A DNA stretch of 64,000 nt from Haemaphysalis longicornis (taxonomy: Eukaryota > Arthropoda > Arachnida > Ixodida > Ixodidae): the NCBI GenBank assembly GCA_013339765.2, contig JABSTR010001245.1, forward strand, positions 36,378-100,377. Reading direction: 5' to 3'. Of the stretch, positions 32,480-44,477 are shown in pieces. Each line of letters starts with the position of its first letter. The first letter of the stretch is position 1. The translations under genes and the position numbers were made by a program. The notes under the pieces are model-generated. The model made no database searches. It was given only the letters and a program-made list of their open reading frames with translations, and was not told the origin of the DNA.

Positions 32480-34650
32480 AACTAAGAACCGTGATTTGGA
32501 AAGTGCACCTTAAACAGACGAAAGTTCTTTACAGAGATAGTCTGCTTGGTTCTCCCAGCTTAGGTGATACGTGAAAGAGACGCCAAGACTTTTATGCGCT
32601 TTAACAATTTCTACACGTTAATTGTCATTGTATATTGTTTGGTGCGAATTACCTTTGTATTCTGTGCACCGAAAATGATAGCCTTAGTTTTAAGAGGGTT
32701 AATTTTGATTTTATTTTACCAAGCGGTAATTCCTGTAATGCTACATTGCACATTTGTATCAAGGATTGTATATGGGGTCGAAAGAGCAAACTACTATCAT
32801 CAGCATATATTACATAATTGACTCCTTCACCAATATTAACGATGTCATTTATATACGTGCTGAGTAACAATGTACCCAGGACAGTTCCTTGTACGCCAGA
32901 ACGTATTGTCAGAAAACTAGATTTGTGGTTATTGAGGCAAACAGATTGGCTTCAGTTATTCAAGTACGACTGTAGTAATGATAACGGCATGGCAGAAATT
33001 TCGTAAGGGGAGAGTTTGGTGGGGTAAACATTTGGTATGAAGACAATTACACGCTTTACTGAAATCTGTGAAAACACCAATTAAGAACATTGTTTTTGAG
33101 TCTCTAAAATGTGTTTCTTTTTCATAGCTAATAATGCAGCTTCGGTAGACCTTACCCTCCGGAAGCCAAACTGGAAGTCGGATATACTATTGTTTACGTC
33201 CAAATATTTTGTCCCATGAGGATATAAAATGTTGTCTAGTTCCTTTGAAAAAACATGGAGCACTGATATGGGTAAGTAACCAGCAGCAGAATTGCAGCAA
33301 CCACCTTTATAAATACCAGAGAACCTGGCACGCTTCATTCCACTTGGAAATTTTCCATAAAAAAGCGCTAGACTGAAAAGGGCTAGATGTTGAGACATAT
33401 TTATTCGACTTTATTTCAAAGTCTTCTGTATCCAACACTTTGCTACTTGGAAGGCTCATGAATGTGGAAAACATTTCGAACTCATCCGTAGGCGCCAGAA
33501 ATATGCTGTCGTTAGAACTATGACCCTGAGTAATTGGGACTGGGCTATTGTTAGAGGACACAATATTTCCCAGGTATTGCTCGACATAGTTTGCAAGGGC
33601 GGTGCCAGTGAACTCACTAGAGTTCACTTTGAACGTTCCGAGGGACGAGCTGCTTTTTTCTCGCCCCGCGATACGGTTTATCAGTTTCCACGCCATGTCA
33701 CGGCGCTTTAGAGTGCTATCAGCGAACAAGTGCCCGTAAAGCGCTATGTTAGCCCGTCTCAGTTCAGTATCGAGTCGATTGCGCATTTTTCTAAATTTCT
33801 TCAGCGTTAACTCTGAACCCGTACACAGAAACGAGTGATCCATCCTATTTTTTTTCCTTTTAATATGCGCATATAATACAACTTAATCCACGGTTTTCTG
33901 TTTTTTTGTTTGGTTATAGCTCTTGGAAGGAAAGTATTTTGCATAAATGGTCACAAACGTTTCTAGATATTTGTTGTAAGCCATTTCAGCATCAGTTTCA
34001 ATCAATACAAAAGACCGATCTCCATTCAGTATCTCACATTAGAATGCCTGAATGTTACGCTCAGTAACAGACTAAAAAAATCCCGTGGGTTGAAGTTGGT
34101 CCCGTTTCTGCAGGACATTATTTTTTTATATAATAAATACTGGACAGTAATCACTAATTTAACAACTGACGGATTCAGCGCTGAGAATAACTGTTCCGCA
34201 ATTTGTGACAAAGATGTAAAGTTACGACGAGCTGGAGCTTGTAATCCTTGTAGGTGATATTATGGGGTTGGTGAAAGCAAAAGAATGCATTATAAAGGTC
34301 AACGAATGAACAGAACTTTTAAACTGCGATATGTTCAAATTAAAATTCCTGCCGCAAATTAGGCACAGTTGGTTTCTCGAAACATGTCTAAAAGCTTTTA
34401 AAAAAAATCTAAGAATGCCAATAGATATACATCAGGGGCTCTGTGGATTGTACAAATATATGATTGTTGGAGATCACTCTTAACATTTCATAGTCACTTG
34501 TGATTTTGCTGAAATCGGACAAAAGTAAAAAATATTGGGGCGTTTTAACAAGCACTGCTACGCCCACCCTCCACATCTATTTCGTCAGCTTAAAAGAAAG
34601 GTGTTGTGCCCCCCTAAATCAAAAACTTTACAATCGTTGAAATACTAAGT
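32480..34650 (-). pseudogene. CR1-like ORF2: endonuclease and reverse transcriptase remnants
   Basis: Endonuclease piece near 34430-34600: VGVAVLVKTPQYF...FSKITSDYEML. Pre-RT piece 33843-33600: KKFRKMRNRLDTELRRANIAL and RRDMAWKLINRIAGREK. RT pieces: FYGKFPSGMKRARFSGIYKGG with GYLPISVLHVFSKELDNIL and FGFRRVRSTEAALL (33398-33110), then STYINDIVNIGEGVNYVIYADD (32870-32790; YADD box). Motif A is lost between pieces. The family is non-LTR RT lacking RNase H, and none was seen downstream. Confidence 0.8.
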
Positions 34651-34759
34651 TTCGGTTAACATAACAATATCAAAAAGAAAAGAAAACTGGCTTTCAAAAT
34701 TATTACGTCATCTTCCTTGTTAAAGGGAGAGCGGGCATTTAAATATTACCGATTCGCCG

Positions 34760-35700
34760 AGTGAAATCGGCGCCTGACACTGTTTCAAGGCGAACGTTCA
34801 TTGTATTCATATTGTGTGTTGTCACTTTCAATCATAGGACAAGCAAATACTCAACACCCGGTTCTGTTAAAGCACGCTCTTTAGGTTATTCGATGCCTAC
34901 GGGGCAAATACCCTTCAGAACGCTCTCCTCTCTTATGACAAGTATGGGCGTGCCCTCGGCTCGCGTAGCAATAATTTTCCCGTTGAAGGAGCACACAGAT
35001 TTCCAGTGGTACTCATGTTTCTTCTTTACGGCCAATAAAAGCAATTTGTTTAAAGCAGGGCACAGGTGCTCGTTCACGTAGATGGGCCTCTCAAAGTCAT
35101 GCCGAACGTTTTTGTTTGTGAGGCGCATCTTTTTGGCTTCCTCATAACCAGATCGTGCTTTGCACGAGAACAAAACTGAACAATTATGTTTGACTGTTTT
35201 TCCTTCGTAGTGGGCACGCGGTGATCCGACTCTGAAATGTGCTTGCTGATCACTCGCCCCATCTTGGAGACGATGTGTTTGATGGACTTGCCCTCCTTAT
35301 CGATCACACCCTTGACTTTAATGTTCTCGGTCCTAAAATACTATTCACAGCTAGTCAGGCGGATCTCAATGTCCCTTGTCCCACTGTCAGCTGCGTCGCA
35401 CTGTGCCCGGAGTTCTTCATTGTCTGAGTCAAGTTTAGCATTCTTTGCAGTTTTGACCTGAGGCCTCTTTTTTTAGGTCTGCAATGTCCGCGTGAGCTAA
35501 CTCAGGGCTATTGGTCATCTCTTTCAGTTCAGCTCGCCGGTCGCGAATATCACTGCGGAATTCTCATTTAGGTGACTCACGAAGAACCTGAAACTCAAGC
35601 TTCATCTCGTCCTTTTGATTAGAAAGATCCGCCCTCATTACCTCTCTTATTTTAGCACCGTCTTTAGCACTCGCACTTTCTGTTACACAAGGTGAAAATA
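34760..35700 (-). pseudogene. CR1-like ORF1 with FP25K-like domain
   Basis: The best frame (35173-34886) reads RPIYVNEHLCPALNKLLLLA, HEYHWKSVCSFNGKIIATR and EGTPILVIREESVL. That pattern is the C-terminal domain shared by baculovirus FP25K-like proteins and ORF1 proteins of many arthropod LINEs. Upstream frames (35700-35190) show a charged coiled-coil region (NQKDEMKLEF, DLKKE) and KVKGVIDKEGKSI. ORF1 proteins bind element RNA. Frameshifts separate the two halves. Confidence 0.7.
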
Positions 35701-35993
35701 GAACGAAAAGCAATTACCTAGGGACTGCTCAATGCATTGGCAGCAGTGACGAGAAACGGGTCTTAAGAAATGATTATAATACGTACAAAAACTGAAATGC
35801 GACGAAAGGACTAAAGGTGGCTTAGCGATGGGTTCAACGCTCCTCGTTACTACCAAGTAACACGCCGGCGATTTCAGGCCTTCTTTTCTATCTTCAACGC
35901 TGCGACGTTGTCACCAAGGGAGGGTAGCTGGACATCGGCGAAGACGACGATCACGCCCAATTACTGGTAATCATGAGCATGAAGCCGGGTTCG

Positions 35994-36013
35994 GAGAGAG
36001 AGAGAGAGAGATA
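35994..36013. repeat. (GA)n simple repeat, tail of the adjacent LINE
   Basis: An uninterrupted GA run directly follows the 3' end of the minus-strand LINE, where it reads (TC)n after CAAGATAAAGTTTTATC. It is best seen as the element's 3' tail. Confidence 0.7.
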
Positions 36014-36029
36014 AAACTTTATCTTGTCA

Positions 36030-37046
36030 TCTTTGCTGAGCGTAACCACCCGAGAGGGAGGTTCCGGGTGGGCGCTTCGTCAGACGGCGGCCAGGAGCCC
36101 ATGGACCCTGGCGGCGTCTTCCGCCAGCTGGATGACCGCAGCTTGTACTTCGTGAATGCAGCTGAGCAGCGCGGCCTCCCACTGCTCGGAAGTACTGATG
36201 TGGAATCCGGGGTTGGCGGACTGGGGTTTGAAGATGGCAGGCCCAAACCATGTGGGTCAGTGAAGCAGCCTGGCAGTCCACACCATTTGCATGTGCCCTG
36301 GTACCTTTTCTGGGTACTTGTCGATGGCATAGGGCGGGGTGGGGGAAAGTGAATGTCTGCAGCCTACGCCACGCTACTGATTGTCCTCTTGTGAGGGATC
36401 TGTGAGCTGCCGGAAGTTTCAGGCGACTCAGCCTATAGTGCTGGGTAATTTCCGTGATATGTCCAGAGCCGATCCCTCCCCCACGTGTCAGACGGCAACC
36501 TCTTCGGACTCGGAGTCAGCCTGGTTGCAGAATCCTCGGGCTGCCTCGTGTGCCATCTCGTTCCCCGGGAGGGACGAGTGCGCTGGTGTCCAAACCAGAC
36601 GGACTTGTCTTGATGTGTTCTCAGAGCGGGTCCGTAGTATATGCGCCGCTTCCGTAGAAACTATCCCTCTTGCGTAATTGCGCATGGCGGTTTGGAATCG
36701 GATATGATTACGCTGGCCCGTGTACCCGTGATGGCGAGGGCGATGGCCACTTCTTCTCCCGTATCTGTGCGGGACGTGTTGACTGAGCACGAGGATACTG
36801 CATTACCTTGGTGGTTAACCACCACTGCCGTTACCGCGCTTCGGCCAGGGTAGCTTGCCGTGTCGACGTAGCAGACCTCTGGGTTAGAGTGGTACTGCTT
36901 GTGCAGTGCCATGGCCCTTGCTTGTCGGCGCTCCTGGTGGTGTGATGGATGCATGTTGCGGGGATTGGTGCCACACTGATGTGCTCCCGGATTTCCCGAT
37001 GTAAGGTGGTCTTGTGTCCATGTTGATGGGCGTAAGGAATGCGCAA
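36030..37046 (-). pseudogene. LINE ORF2 RNase H and Cys/His tail, frameshifted
   Basis: The frame 36954-36661 has VCYVDTASYPGRSAVTAVVV (Asp motif, though D-T-A replaces D-G/A-S), RTDTGEEVAIALAI (Glu motif) and VIISDSKPPCA (second Asp). The frame 36790-36488 has VRLVWTPAHSSLPGNEMAHE. A Cys/His tail CKWCGLPGCFTDPH...VWAC lies near 36220-36300, split over two frames. The order and the WTPAH signature match the LINE at 23.0-24.4 kb. Confidence 0.85.
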
Positions 37047-37051
37047 GGATT

Positions 37052-38649
37052 CTAGGATGGTTCTTCCCGGTGGATGGTAGCTGCTAAACGATTGTATTGG
37101 GCCGTACGTTGGGCTTCAATGAGCTCGTCCAAGGTGTTATGAATGCCCATCTCTAGCAGCCGGTCTGTGGCGGCGCTGATAGGGACGCCGACTGCTGCCT
37201 TGGTGGCTTTTCGAATAATTCGATTAATTTTTTCTATTTCTGCTTTCCTGAGCTTGAGATATGGGGCGACGTACGTAATTCTACTGATTATAAAGGTCTG
37301 TACAAGGCGGAGGAGGTTGGGCTCCTTGAGGCCATGCTGTTTGTTTGCGATCCTTGTTATTAATCTGCTAATCTGGGCAGCTGCATTGTGCAATGCTTGA
37401 ATGGTTGCTGTGTTGGTGCCTTTCTCGTGGATCCGCAGACCCAGAATGCGAATGCAGTCAGTTTTGGGGATGGCGTTCCCTTGGAGGAATACTTGAATGT
37501 CTGGAGCAGATGATGGTCGCCTGCCTGGCCTTGTGGGGTTGTACAGAAGGATCTCTGATTTCTGCGGGGAACAGGCCAAACCTCTATCGTGTACGTATGT
37601 ATGTACAACATCAGCGGCTGCTTGCAGGCGTTCCTGTATCTCCGCATCACTACCACCTACTGTCCACACCGTAATGTCATCGGCGTACAAGCTATGGCGA
37701 ATGTTGGGGATCTGGTCGAGCAAAGGAGGCAGCCCAAGCATGGCCACATTGAAAAGGAAGGGGGAAAGCACGGAGCCTTGTGGTGTCCCCCTGCTGCCCA
37801 GGCTTATGGAGTCCGATTTGAGACCCTGGATGTTGAGTTGAGTGGTTCGTTGCGAAAGGAAGTCCGCAATGTAGGTATATGTCTTGACACCAACGTTGAG
37901 GTCGTTGAGATTATTAAGTATGGCCGCATGGCTCACGCAATCAAAAGCCTTCGTAAGATCCAACCCCATGATTACCCGCGCGTCGAGGGGGGATGCTTCA
38001 GGGTTGTCAATTATCTCATGTTGCAGCTGCAGCATCACATCCTGAGTAGATAAGCCGGGCCTAAATCCTACCATGGTGTGAGGAAATAACTGTCGTTTCT
38101 TCCATGTGCTGGTGCAGTCGACTGAGAACTACATGCTCCAGTAGCTTACCAAGGCATGATGTTAGTGAGATGGGCCTGAGATTTTCCAATTTCAGCTCCT
38201 TGCCCGTCTTCGGGATGAGGGTGACCAAGGCATGTTTCCATACAGAAGGGAGCTTACCTCTATCCCACACCCTATTCATGTAGTCGGTGAGCGCGGCTAT
38301 GGATGAGTCATCGAGGTTTGCGATGACCCTTATTAGTGATGCCATCGGGCCCGGGCGCGGATCGTGTGTTTAGTTTGGTGATGGCCGCATACACCTCAGC
38401 TCTACTTATGGGACTGTCCAGCGCTGAGTTTGGTTCCCCCGTGTAGGGTCGTGGCGGTTCTTCTGAACTTTGGGGTATGTACAGGTGCTGTAGTTTTTTC
38501 CAGCAGGTTTGCGAATCAGATTTTTCGGAATGCAGCAAGGTTAGCATATTGTTGCGTTGAACGATGCGCTTTCCTTCGGGATTTAGCAGGCTTCGGATCG
38601 TGTGCCACGTGCGTGGTGTGCTTATTTGTCTCTCCATGAGATCACACAC
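37052..38649 (-). pseudogene. LINE ORF2 reverse transcriptase
   Basis: Frames 38649-38308 (RSAPGPDGITNK), 38345-38061 (LPSVWKHALVTLIPKTGKEL, LRPISLTSCLGKLLEHVVLSRL) and 38074-37052 follow one another with small overlaps, each marking a frameshift. The last, 340 codons long, has VGFRPGLSTQDV, LDLTKAFDCVS (motif A, residues about 39-48), GTPQGSVLSPFLFN (motif B, 96-109), LYADDITVW (motif C, 129-137) and LRILGLRI near motif D. The catalytic core is intact in this frame, but the protein as a whole is broken. Confidence 0.9.
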
Positions 38650-38862
38650 GGCATTCCAGTGCTGGATTGCTTAAATAGGCGGCATGCTTTTCTATATCAT
38701 TGTTTAGACGAGCCAACCTTCGCCGCAGGGGGCGGTTGTGTCTGTTTCTGTGAAGGCGGTTTCTGTATGCTTTCCTTCGCCTCCCACATATGAACCAGCC
38801 GCGAGTCTACTTGTTCGAGATTTGCTTCTTCAGGAACGATTTTAGTGGCCAAGTCGATGTGC

Positions 38863-39707
38863 TCATGTACGATTTTTCACCCACTCCTCGACATCTTCGA
38901 TATTAGGGCAGTCTTGCGTTTGTCGGATTTTCCGGAAGAGGTCCCAGTCAATTACTGTGTGCTTGCGCCCCACTGATTTCGTCGGCCCGGCTACGAGGAG
39001 TGTTTCCACGATATAATGATCGCTGCCTAGGTCGATAAGCGTGTTTCTCCATTGTGCGCTGTTCACGTTCTTTACAATACTCAGATCCGGCGTGGTATTG
39101 CGCTGGACGCTGTGCCCTGTCTGGTTGGGTGCGCCGGATCCGTTAAGACGCTGAGATTCAGCTGTTGCAGGGTATCAAATACCTGCTGACCCTTTTTTGT
39201 GGGTCGGGGGTATCCCCAAGCTGGGTGGGGCGCATTAATAAATCCCCAACGATAACCAAACAATGACCATGGGACACCTGGTGAGCCATCTGGAGTAAGT
39301 ACCCGACATTGCGGTATAGTCTTGGGGCGCTGTATACATTGAGGACGTACAACTTTTGCTTCTTCTTGGCAGTAGCGGGCAGGATTTCAAGAAAAACATA
39401 TTCCGGCCCCTGACATTCAAGCGATATTTGCTTTGCTGGAATATTTCGATGCACGAGGGTAGTGACCCCTCTTGGCGAGGGTGCACCGGCATCTGTAGGA
39501 ACGTAGTGGTAACCCGTGTATCCCGAGAGTTTAGCTGGGACCTCTGTCTCCTGTAACGCTATGATATCTGGTGCACTCTGGTGGTTTTGCCGTATGTGGT
39601 TGATATGCTGTTGTAGGAGCCCTCGGTTTGGACCTGTATCCTCTACAGTTCCACTGCCAGGTGCAGTAAGAGTGGTTATCATTGTGTTTGCCTGGTTCTT
39701 GCGCCAT
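38863..39707 (-). pseudogene. LINE ORF2 APE-type endonuclease, frameshifted
   Basis: The likely ORF2 start is the ATG at 39705-39707 (MAQEPGKHNDNHSYCTWQW), giving a 29-nt overlap with ORF1; it leads into NCRGYRSKPRA. A frame change near 39620 moves to PDIIALQETEVPAKLSGYTGY (catalytic-type Glu in the QE motif) and LNVYSAPRL. The GDFNAPHPAWGY motif spans another frame change near 39240 (it reads GDLLM in one frame and INAPHPAWGY in the other). DLGSDHYIVE near 39000-39035 is the final SDH motif. A stop follows at 38863. Confidence 0.85.
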
Positions 39708-41777
39708 GGTGATCAGAGGCTGTTTGAACGGCAGACAATTGTACGGCTTCGGCGTAGGGGGGTGCACCATGTCCCCTTGGGAAAAGAGAGGAGCGAATAG
39801 GGCCGACTTGCGGGGGTGGTGTTGGCGACGATGTACACGTCGAAGGGAGTTGAGCTACCTTAAATTCGAGAGCGGTGACCTTGAGGTCAATAGTCTCCCT
39901 GAAATTCGCCAATGCAGTGGCTAGAGAATTCACTGTGCTTTTAAGCTCCTCAAATCCCTGCTTGAAGCGCTGCTCCAGTTGTTCCATCTGATGGCTTTCT
40001 TGCGATGGGCGATCAGCCGCCTCCTCAGCCCGTCTTTTGCTACGAGGAGGGTTTTCCTCAAAAGAGTGTGAGGCTGGTGTTCCGGCTGACGATGTTGCCG
40101 GGGTACAGCTACGTTTGATCTGCGCGAGCTCGGCTTTGAGGTGCCTATTCTCGGCTAGAACCTGGTCCAGTATAGCCCTAATGCTCTGCAACTCTTCCTG
40201 TTCGTTATCTTGTTTTGCACGGATGTGGATGCCGTGTGTTTGTGCCCCTGCTCTAGCAGTTTGGGAGGCCTTTGCTGACCAGCTCACCTGCGTGGTGCAG
40301 TCTGGTGTTCCGGTGCTGCAGGGCTGCCGTAGTGGGGCTGCCTCGGCTGAATCAGGGTTCCGGTTCTTGGACTTGGAGCGGGAGTGTCGTTGAGGCTTGC
40401 TGGACTTCTCGTTGTTATACTTCTGAGACGACGAATCCACCGGAGGTAGCCGTGGGAATGAAACCGAACGGTCCCTCCGCCGTCTGGAAGAGTCTCGTTT
40501 CTGGCTGCGGGATCGTTGGCGGCGCCATTGTCGCTGCTTGAGGACGAAGGGGGTGCGATAGCGCTGTTTGCACTGCTTGTCTCCGGTTGGGTGGTCCTTT
40601 CCGCACAGGGCGCATTTTACCACGCATTCGTGCTCTTCTTCCATGGGGTTAGCGACGCCACACACGCTGCAAAATGCGTCTTCTGGCCAAGGGCACACGT
40701 CCTTCCGATGCCCCAACTTACCGCAGGCAGAGCACACCTCATGCTTTTTCTTATGTATGTAGCAGCGGTACTCCGCTCCGCGGTAATATACGAAGTAGGG
40801 CACCTTGCTGTCAGAGAAGGCTATAATGGCCGAGTTTGTCTGTCCCATCCTTCTGGCGTGGAGGGCTGTGGGGTTCCTGGAATACACAACACTTCTTGCT
40901 ATGTCTTCAGGTGAGTCGTAAGGGGGAATGTTGTGGATGACCCCCTTTACGGAATATTCTGGAGGAGTCACGTAGGCTCGGGTAGCGTACGTTTTTTCGC
41001 CGATCTTGATTTGTTCAATGCGAGAGTATCTCACCGCTCTTTCGAGAAGCGCTGTGCTGATAATCCCAATGTTTTGAGTGTGGTTCGCTCGGAAAATGTC
41101 ACTTGAGGCCAGTTCTTGCTCTAGGCCGGCAGCCCGTAGGATGCTGTCTCTCAAGGTAGCTTCGCTGATGCGCGCAACATTGAGACCGTCCCGCGGCCGA
41201 ATCACGACTTTGATGTCGTCCTTGGGTAGGCGTGGGAATCGCGGGCGTGAATGGGGCGATTTTGGTGCTGTGCCTTTTCCTCGTGGCTTGGTTGCGTAGC
41301 GGAGTGTGCGCTTCTGTGATCGGCGGACGGCGCGTCCGATGCATCCATGGCATGACGTGGTGAGGTGCGGCCATGCTTGCGCCCGTAATATTGGAGCCAG
41401 CCCGTGTTGTCTTCATATTCTTCTTGTGAGATGGACTCACCGGTGACCGTTGTTACCAGCCTTAGAGCTGCGCCGATGACTTGCTGCGACGTGGAAGCAT
41501 CGCCCGGCGTGCTGGCCACCACTGCCGATGTGGCTTCCGCGCCGCCATGGTCCCCTGCTGCAGCTGCTGGCGCACGTGCTTGCTCCGGAATGCCGAAGCC
41601 GGCATCGGCACCGCCTCGCTTGGGCTCAGCGAAGCGACGGTGTGGAACCCACCTTGTGCAGCCGGTAACAAGGTTTGATGGTGTCCAAATACTTGTTACT
41701 GGTCTCCCCGAGTTCCTTGTCACGTTGGGAAGGTGATTCCTTGGTTGACGAGGTCGGGTTACGGAAGTATTTGTCAC
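39679..41777 (-). pseudogene. LINE ORF1, gag-like with three CCHC zinc knuckles, one frameshift
   Basis: The downstream frame (41205 to 39679, 508 codons) begins IRPRDGLNVARI and contains CSACGKLGHRKDVC (Cys about 158-171), CSVCGVANPMEEEHEC (179-194) and CALCGKDHPTGDKQC (198-212), then an Arg/Ser-rich tract and two coiled-coil segments (near 350-370 and 420-460). The same frame extends upstream of 41205 as FPRLPKDDIKVV without a stop for some distance. The N-terminal part (ESISQEEYEDNTGWLQYYGRK) is in another frame, so a one-base change lies near 41280-41300. ORF1 proteins of this class package LINE RNA. Confidence 0.85.
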
Positions 41778-42003
41778 TAGGACGGAAAAAAAGCGGAGCC
41801 AGTGTGAGGTGTTACTGTTCCGCGCAGCCCCCTAGCGGCGAATCCGGGTTTTCGGACAAAGGCAAAACTCGTCTGATGTGATTGGTTGAACGCTTGGAGC
41901 GGCTGCAAATTGGTGTCCTGGGGTGCTATTCCAAAAGGCCCGAGATTGAACGAACCTCGGGCATCAACGAGCTCTGTACCAGCCCCCTCACGTAATGAGC
42001 ATA

Positions 42004-42888
42004 TGTAGTGAGACACCAGCTACCGGTGAAGAGTAAAGAAGAGGAAGGCGAAGAACGCGCACAAGACTAGAGGAAAACTAGATCAATCACAGGTCCACGG
42101 TTACGCGCTGAGAGAAGAGACAACTGAGTGGAAAAGCGAAGAAGTGGAAGAGGTCTGATGACGGAACGCAAGACCGGCTGGAATTCGGGTGCCCTAAAGA
42201 AAGGCGACATCCACCCAATGGCGACGACCATGCAGCAGCGCTCGGACGTCGCCAGCTCAGCCGGCACAGTGGGGCCTGCGCCGTTGGGCTGGACCCCCGT
42301 CCATCTGCAGGCACCCGAGCTTTGCGCCGGGTAACCTGGTCATCATTCCCTCCTGCGGAGCCGCCACGCTGTCGGGCGGACCACCTATTGCTCCCACATA
42401 CCGAGGTACCCGACGTGTGTGCCGGGGAGCCTCGGTTCGTGACACCTCTTAGGAGCCGGCACGTCTTACGTTCCTCCCATGGTGGCGGATCACCGGTTAC
42501 TCCGACTAGTCAAGGCAGTGGCGATACGGAGGCATTGCCCCATATCCGTCTACGTCTGCGACGACGTCGGTCACGGCTCACGTCACTTCTAGCAAGTCGA
42601 TGCCTGACCCTGAGCTACAGGCAAAAAGAACTGTGAGCTCGTTTCTTTACTTGTGTAACTGCTATTGCTGTTAAGACTATCACGACTAGGACCCTAGTCC
42701 TCAGTTTCCCTTTGTAGTTGTTAGTGTGGTGTGTTTTCTTTCATCACTTGCGTCTTAAGTATCCCTTGCTACGCCCCATAAATGTGTTGCTTTCGTTTCC
42801 TGGAGAAACGTTTTGCGGTCTCGTTCTTTGCTTGTCACGGGCGCAGTGTCTCGTTGTTCGTAACACCCGAACCCAGACATCATCGCGA
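42004..42888 (+). repeat. Left LTR
   Basis: Aligned by eye with 44478-45364 across its whole length, with landmarks GAGTAAAGAAGAG, AAGACCGGCTGGA, TCGGGTGCCCTAAAGAAAGGCGACATCCACCCAATGG, GGAGCCGGCACGTCTTAC, GTTACTCCGACTAGTCAAGG and CTAGCAAGTCGATGCC. No separate gene is claimed for the ORFs inside it; they are shadows of the repeat. Confidence 0.85.
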
Positions 42889-43066
42889 TTGGCGTACGCG
42901 ACAGGACCTCTCAATAACACCTCGAGAGGTAACGTGACTAGCACACAAGTGAACAAATGTAGCGCAGCAGAAACACAAGGGACGGAAAGAATACACACGG
43001 ACGAGCGCTTTTGTTCACTATGAATTACCAACTAGCCCAGTCTACAGCTTTACTTAGCTCACAAGA

Positions 43067-44085
43067 TTGGCGGAGATGGATGGCATCACGATGCTCCAGG
43101 AGCTTATCACTGCTGGCAAACAGCTAGGCTTGAAGGATGCTGGACTTCGCGCATGGGTGGAGGCCGAGCGCTCAAAACTTGATGCCCAGCGAAAGGCTGA
43201 AAGGTGGTGCTTAAAACAGAGCAAGAACGGCAGCTTACTCAACTTGAAGCTCAGCTGATAGAACTACTGCGGCAGATAAAAGCTCGTGAGGCATGTTTAG
43301 CCATGACAAATGTTGCTGTAAATTCCACTGAGAATTTAGTAGGACGCACCAAAGACGCACCTGTCCTTCTCACAGAACTCAAAATCTCTACTGCCTTTAC
43401 CAGAGCTGAGTGCACATGATAGGTCTTTGCCTGTTGTGATTCCTATTATCCGGGAACCACTAGATAAGCAGGACAGCTGCTTACGCAGGTTTATTTGAAA
43501 GTGCTGCAGCTGAGGGTGCAGACACCAAACAACTAGACTTGTCTCCTTCTGACGTGGTCGAAGAACCACCAAGGGAATGCGATGACAAAAGAATGGTCGG
43601 TTCGGTTCGACATATTCAATTTAAACCTTTCAAGTGGAAGCTCCGCAAAAGAAAAACTCTTTGCCTGGTCGAAACCAAGGAAAGCCCCGGTTCACCAGAC
43701 ACACCCTTGCGGGGAAAAACCGGTCCAGGACTTCTGTTTGCTGGATTTTAGGAGACCAAAGTGCCTCAAACGCATACCTCGGCCTCGAAAAATGCGCGAA
43801 ATCAGCTCCACTGAGAATAACCATCAGCAGATCCCAAGACAGGAAAGCGTAACCACCAGCCTTCCGAAATTTTGCAGATGTGCAATTAGGCATTATTTTT
43901 CAAGTTCACCTAGGACTGCTCCAAAAGAAGGAAAACAAAATGATGTGTCCCCCAAAGGTTTCTTCAAACGGGTTAACCACGTGGAAAATGTCCGCAAGCT
44001 CAATGTAAATTGTATTCAAAAGGGCCGGCACGTTATGAATTATCACGGTCAGCAATGGTGGAAGTACAGGAGAAAGGCCAAGTAA
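43067..44085 (+). pseudogene. gag-like region of the LTR element, broken
   Basis: The start (43067) reads MLQELITAGKQLGLKDAGL then RAWVEAERSKLDAQRKAERW, shifting frame near 43200 into KTEQERQLTQLEAQLIELLRQ. The 'LGL.DAGLR.WV.AE' plus Glu/Arg-rich coiled coil resembles N-terminal gag of Ty3/gypsy-type elements of arthropods (from memory). Downstream frames to 44085 (KNRSRTSVCWILGDQSAS, KSAPLRITIS) have no assigned domain; a zinc knuckle was not found. Confidence 0.55.
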
Positions 44086-44477
44086 TCAGACCTTCAGGAA
44101 AAAGTGGTATGGGACAGAAACGAAACAGTTACTGGTACTGCGAACACATTTTGGGTACTCATGCCGTCGGTTAGTTAGGTAATTTCACCCATTTTTGAGT
44201 GAAAACAACGGGTTCATACTTCGAGCCAACTCGGGAGGGGGCATCATGTTTTTTGGGGCACCTCTTGCTCTGCTGCCGCTTGGACGTACTGTGCTGTGCG
44301 TTTGCTGGATGGGAACAGCGCTTTACGTTACAATTTTAGGACATTTTTTCCAGTTTTTGCGTAGAACTGAACTATTGTGACGAACTTGAATGTGGAACTT
44401 TGAATGTGGGGACTTTGCGTGTCATCAATCTTTGAAAGTCTGTTGTTTCCCCAACAACATTCTAAAGACGGGGGTAG

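Larger units (their letters stand above)
32470..35700 (-). mobile_element. CR1-like LINE with ORF1 and ORF2, decayed
   Basis: The minus strand carries, in order, an ORF1-type protein (35700-34760), an APE-type endonuclease remnant (34650-34000) and an RT (33843-32480). Adjacent order and shared strand make a single element likely. All reading frames are fragmented, so this is an old copy. The 5' end is not defined; the 3' end is placed near 32470 from loss of coding similarity. Confidence 0.75.
36000..41790 (-). mobile_element. Near-full-length RNase H-bearing LINE (I-type), ~5.8 kb
   Basis: This is the most complete LINE here: ORF1 with three zinc knuckles (41777-39679), ORF2 with APE endonuclease, RT, RNase H and Cys/His tail (39707-36030), and a (TC)n tail. 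ORF2's likely start lies inside the end of ORF1. Breaks: one frameshift in ORF1, and in ORF2 at least five frame changes or stops, mostly in the endonuclease and RNase H; the RT palm is open for 340 codons. It abuts an LTR retrotransposon at 42004. Neither the 5' end nor a target duplication was fixed by eye. Confidence 0.9.

Noticed and set aside
39679..39682. ATGA stop-start overlap as the ORF2 start in the large LINE
   Set aside because: The frame opened by that ATG lacks the WQWNCRGY endonuclease start; the frame that has it begins at the ATG at 39705-39707, matching the 23-nt overlap in the related fragment at 21673-21695.
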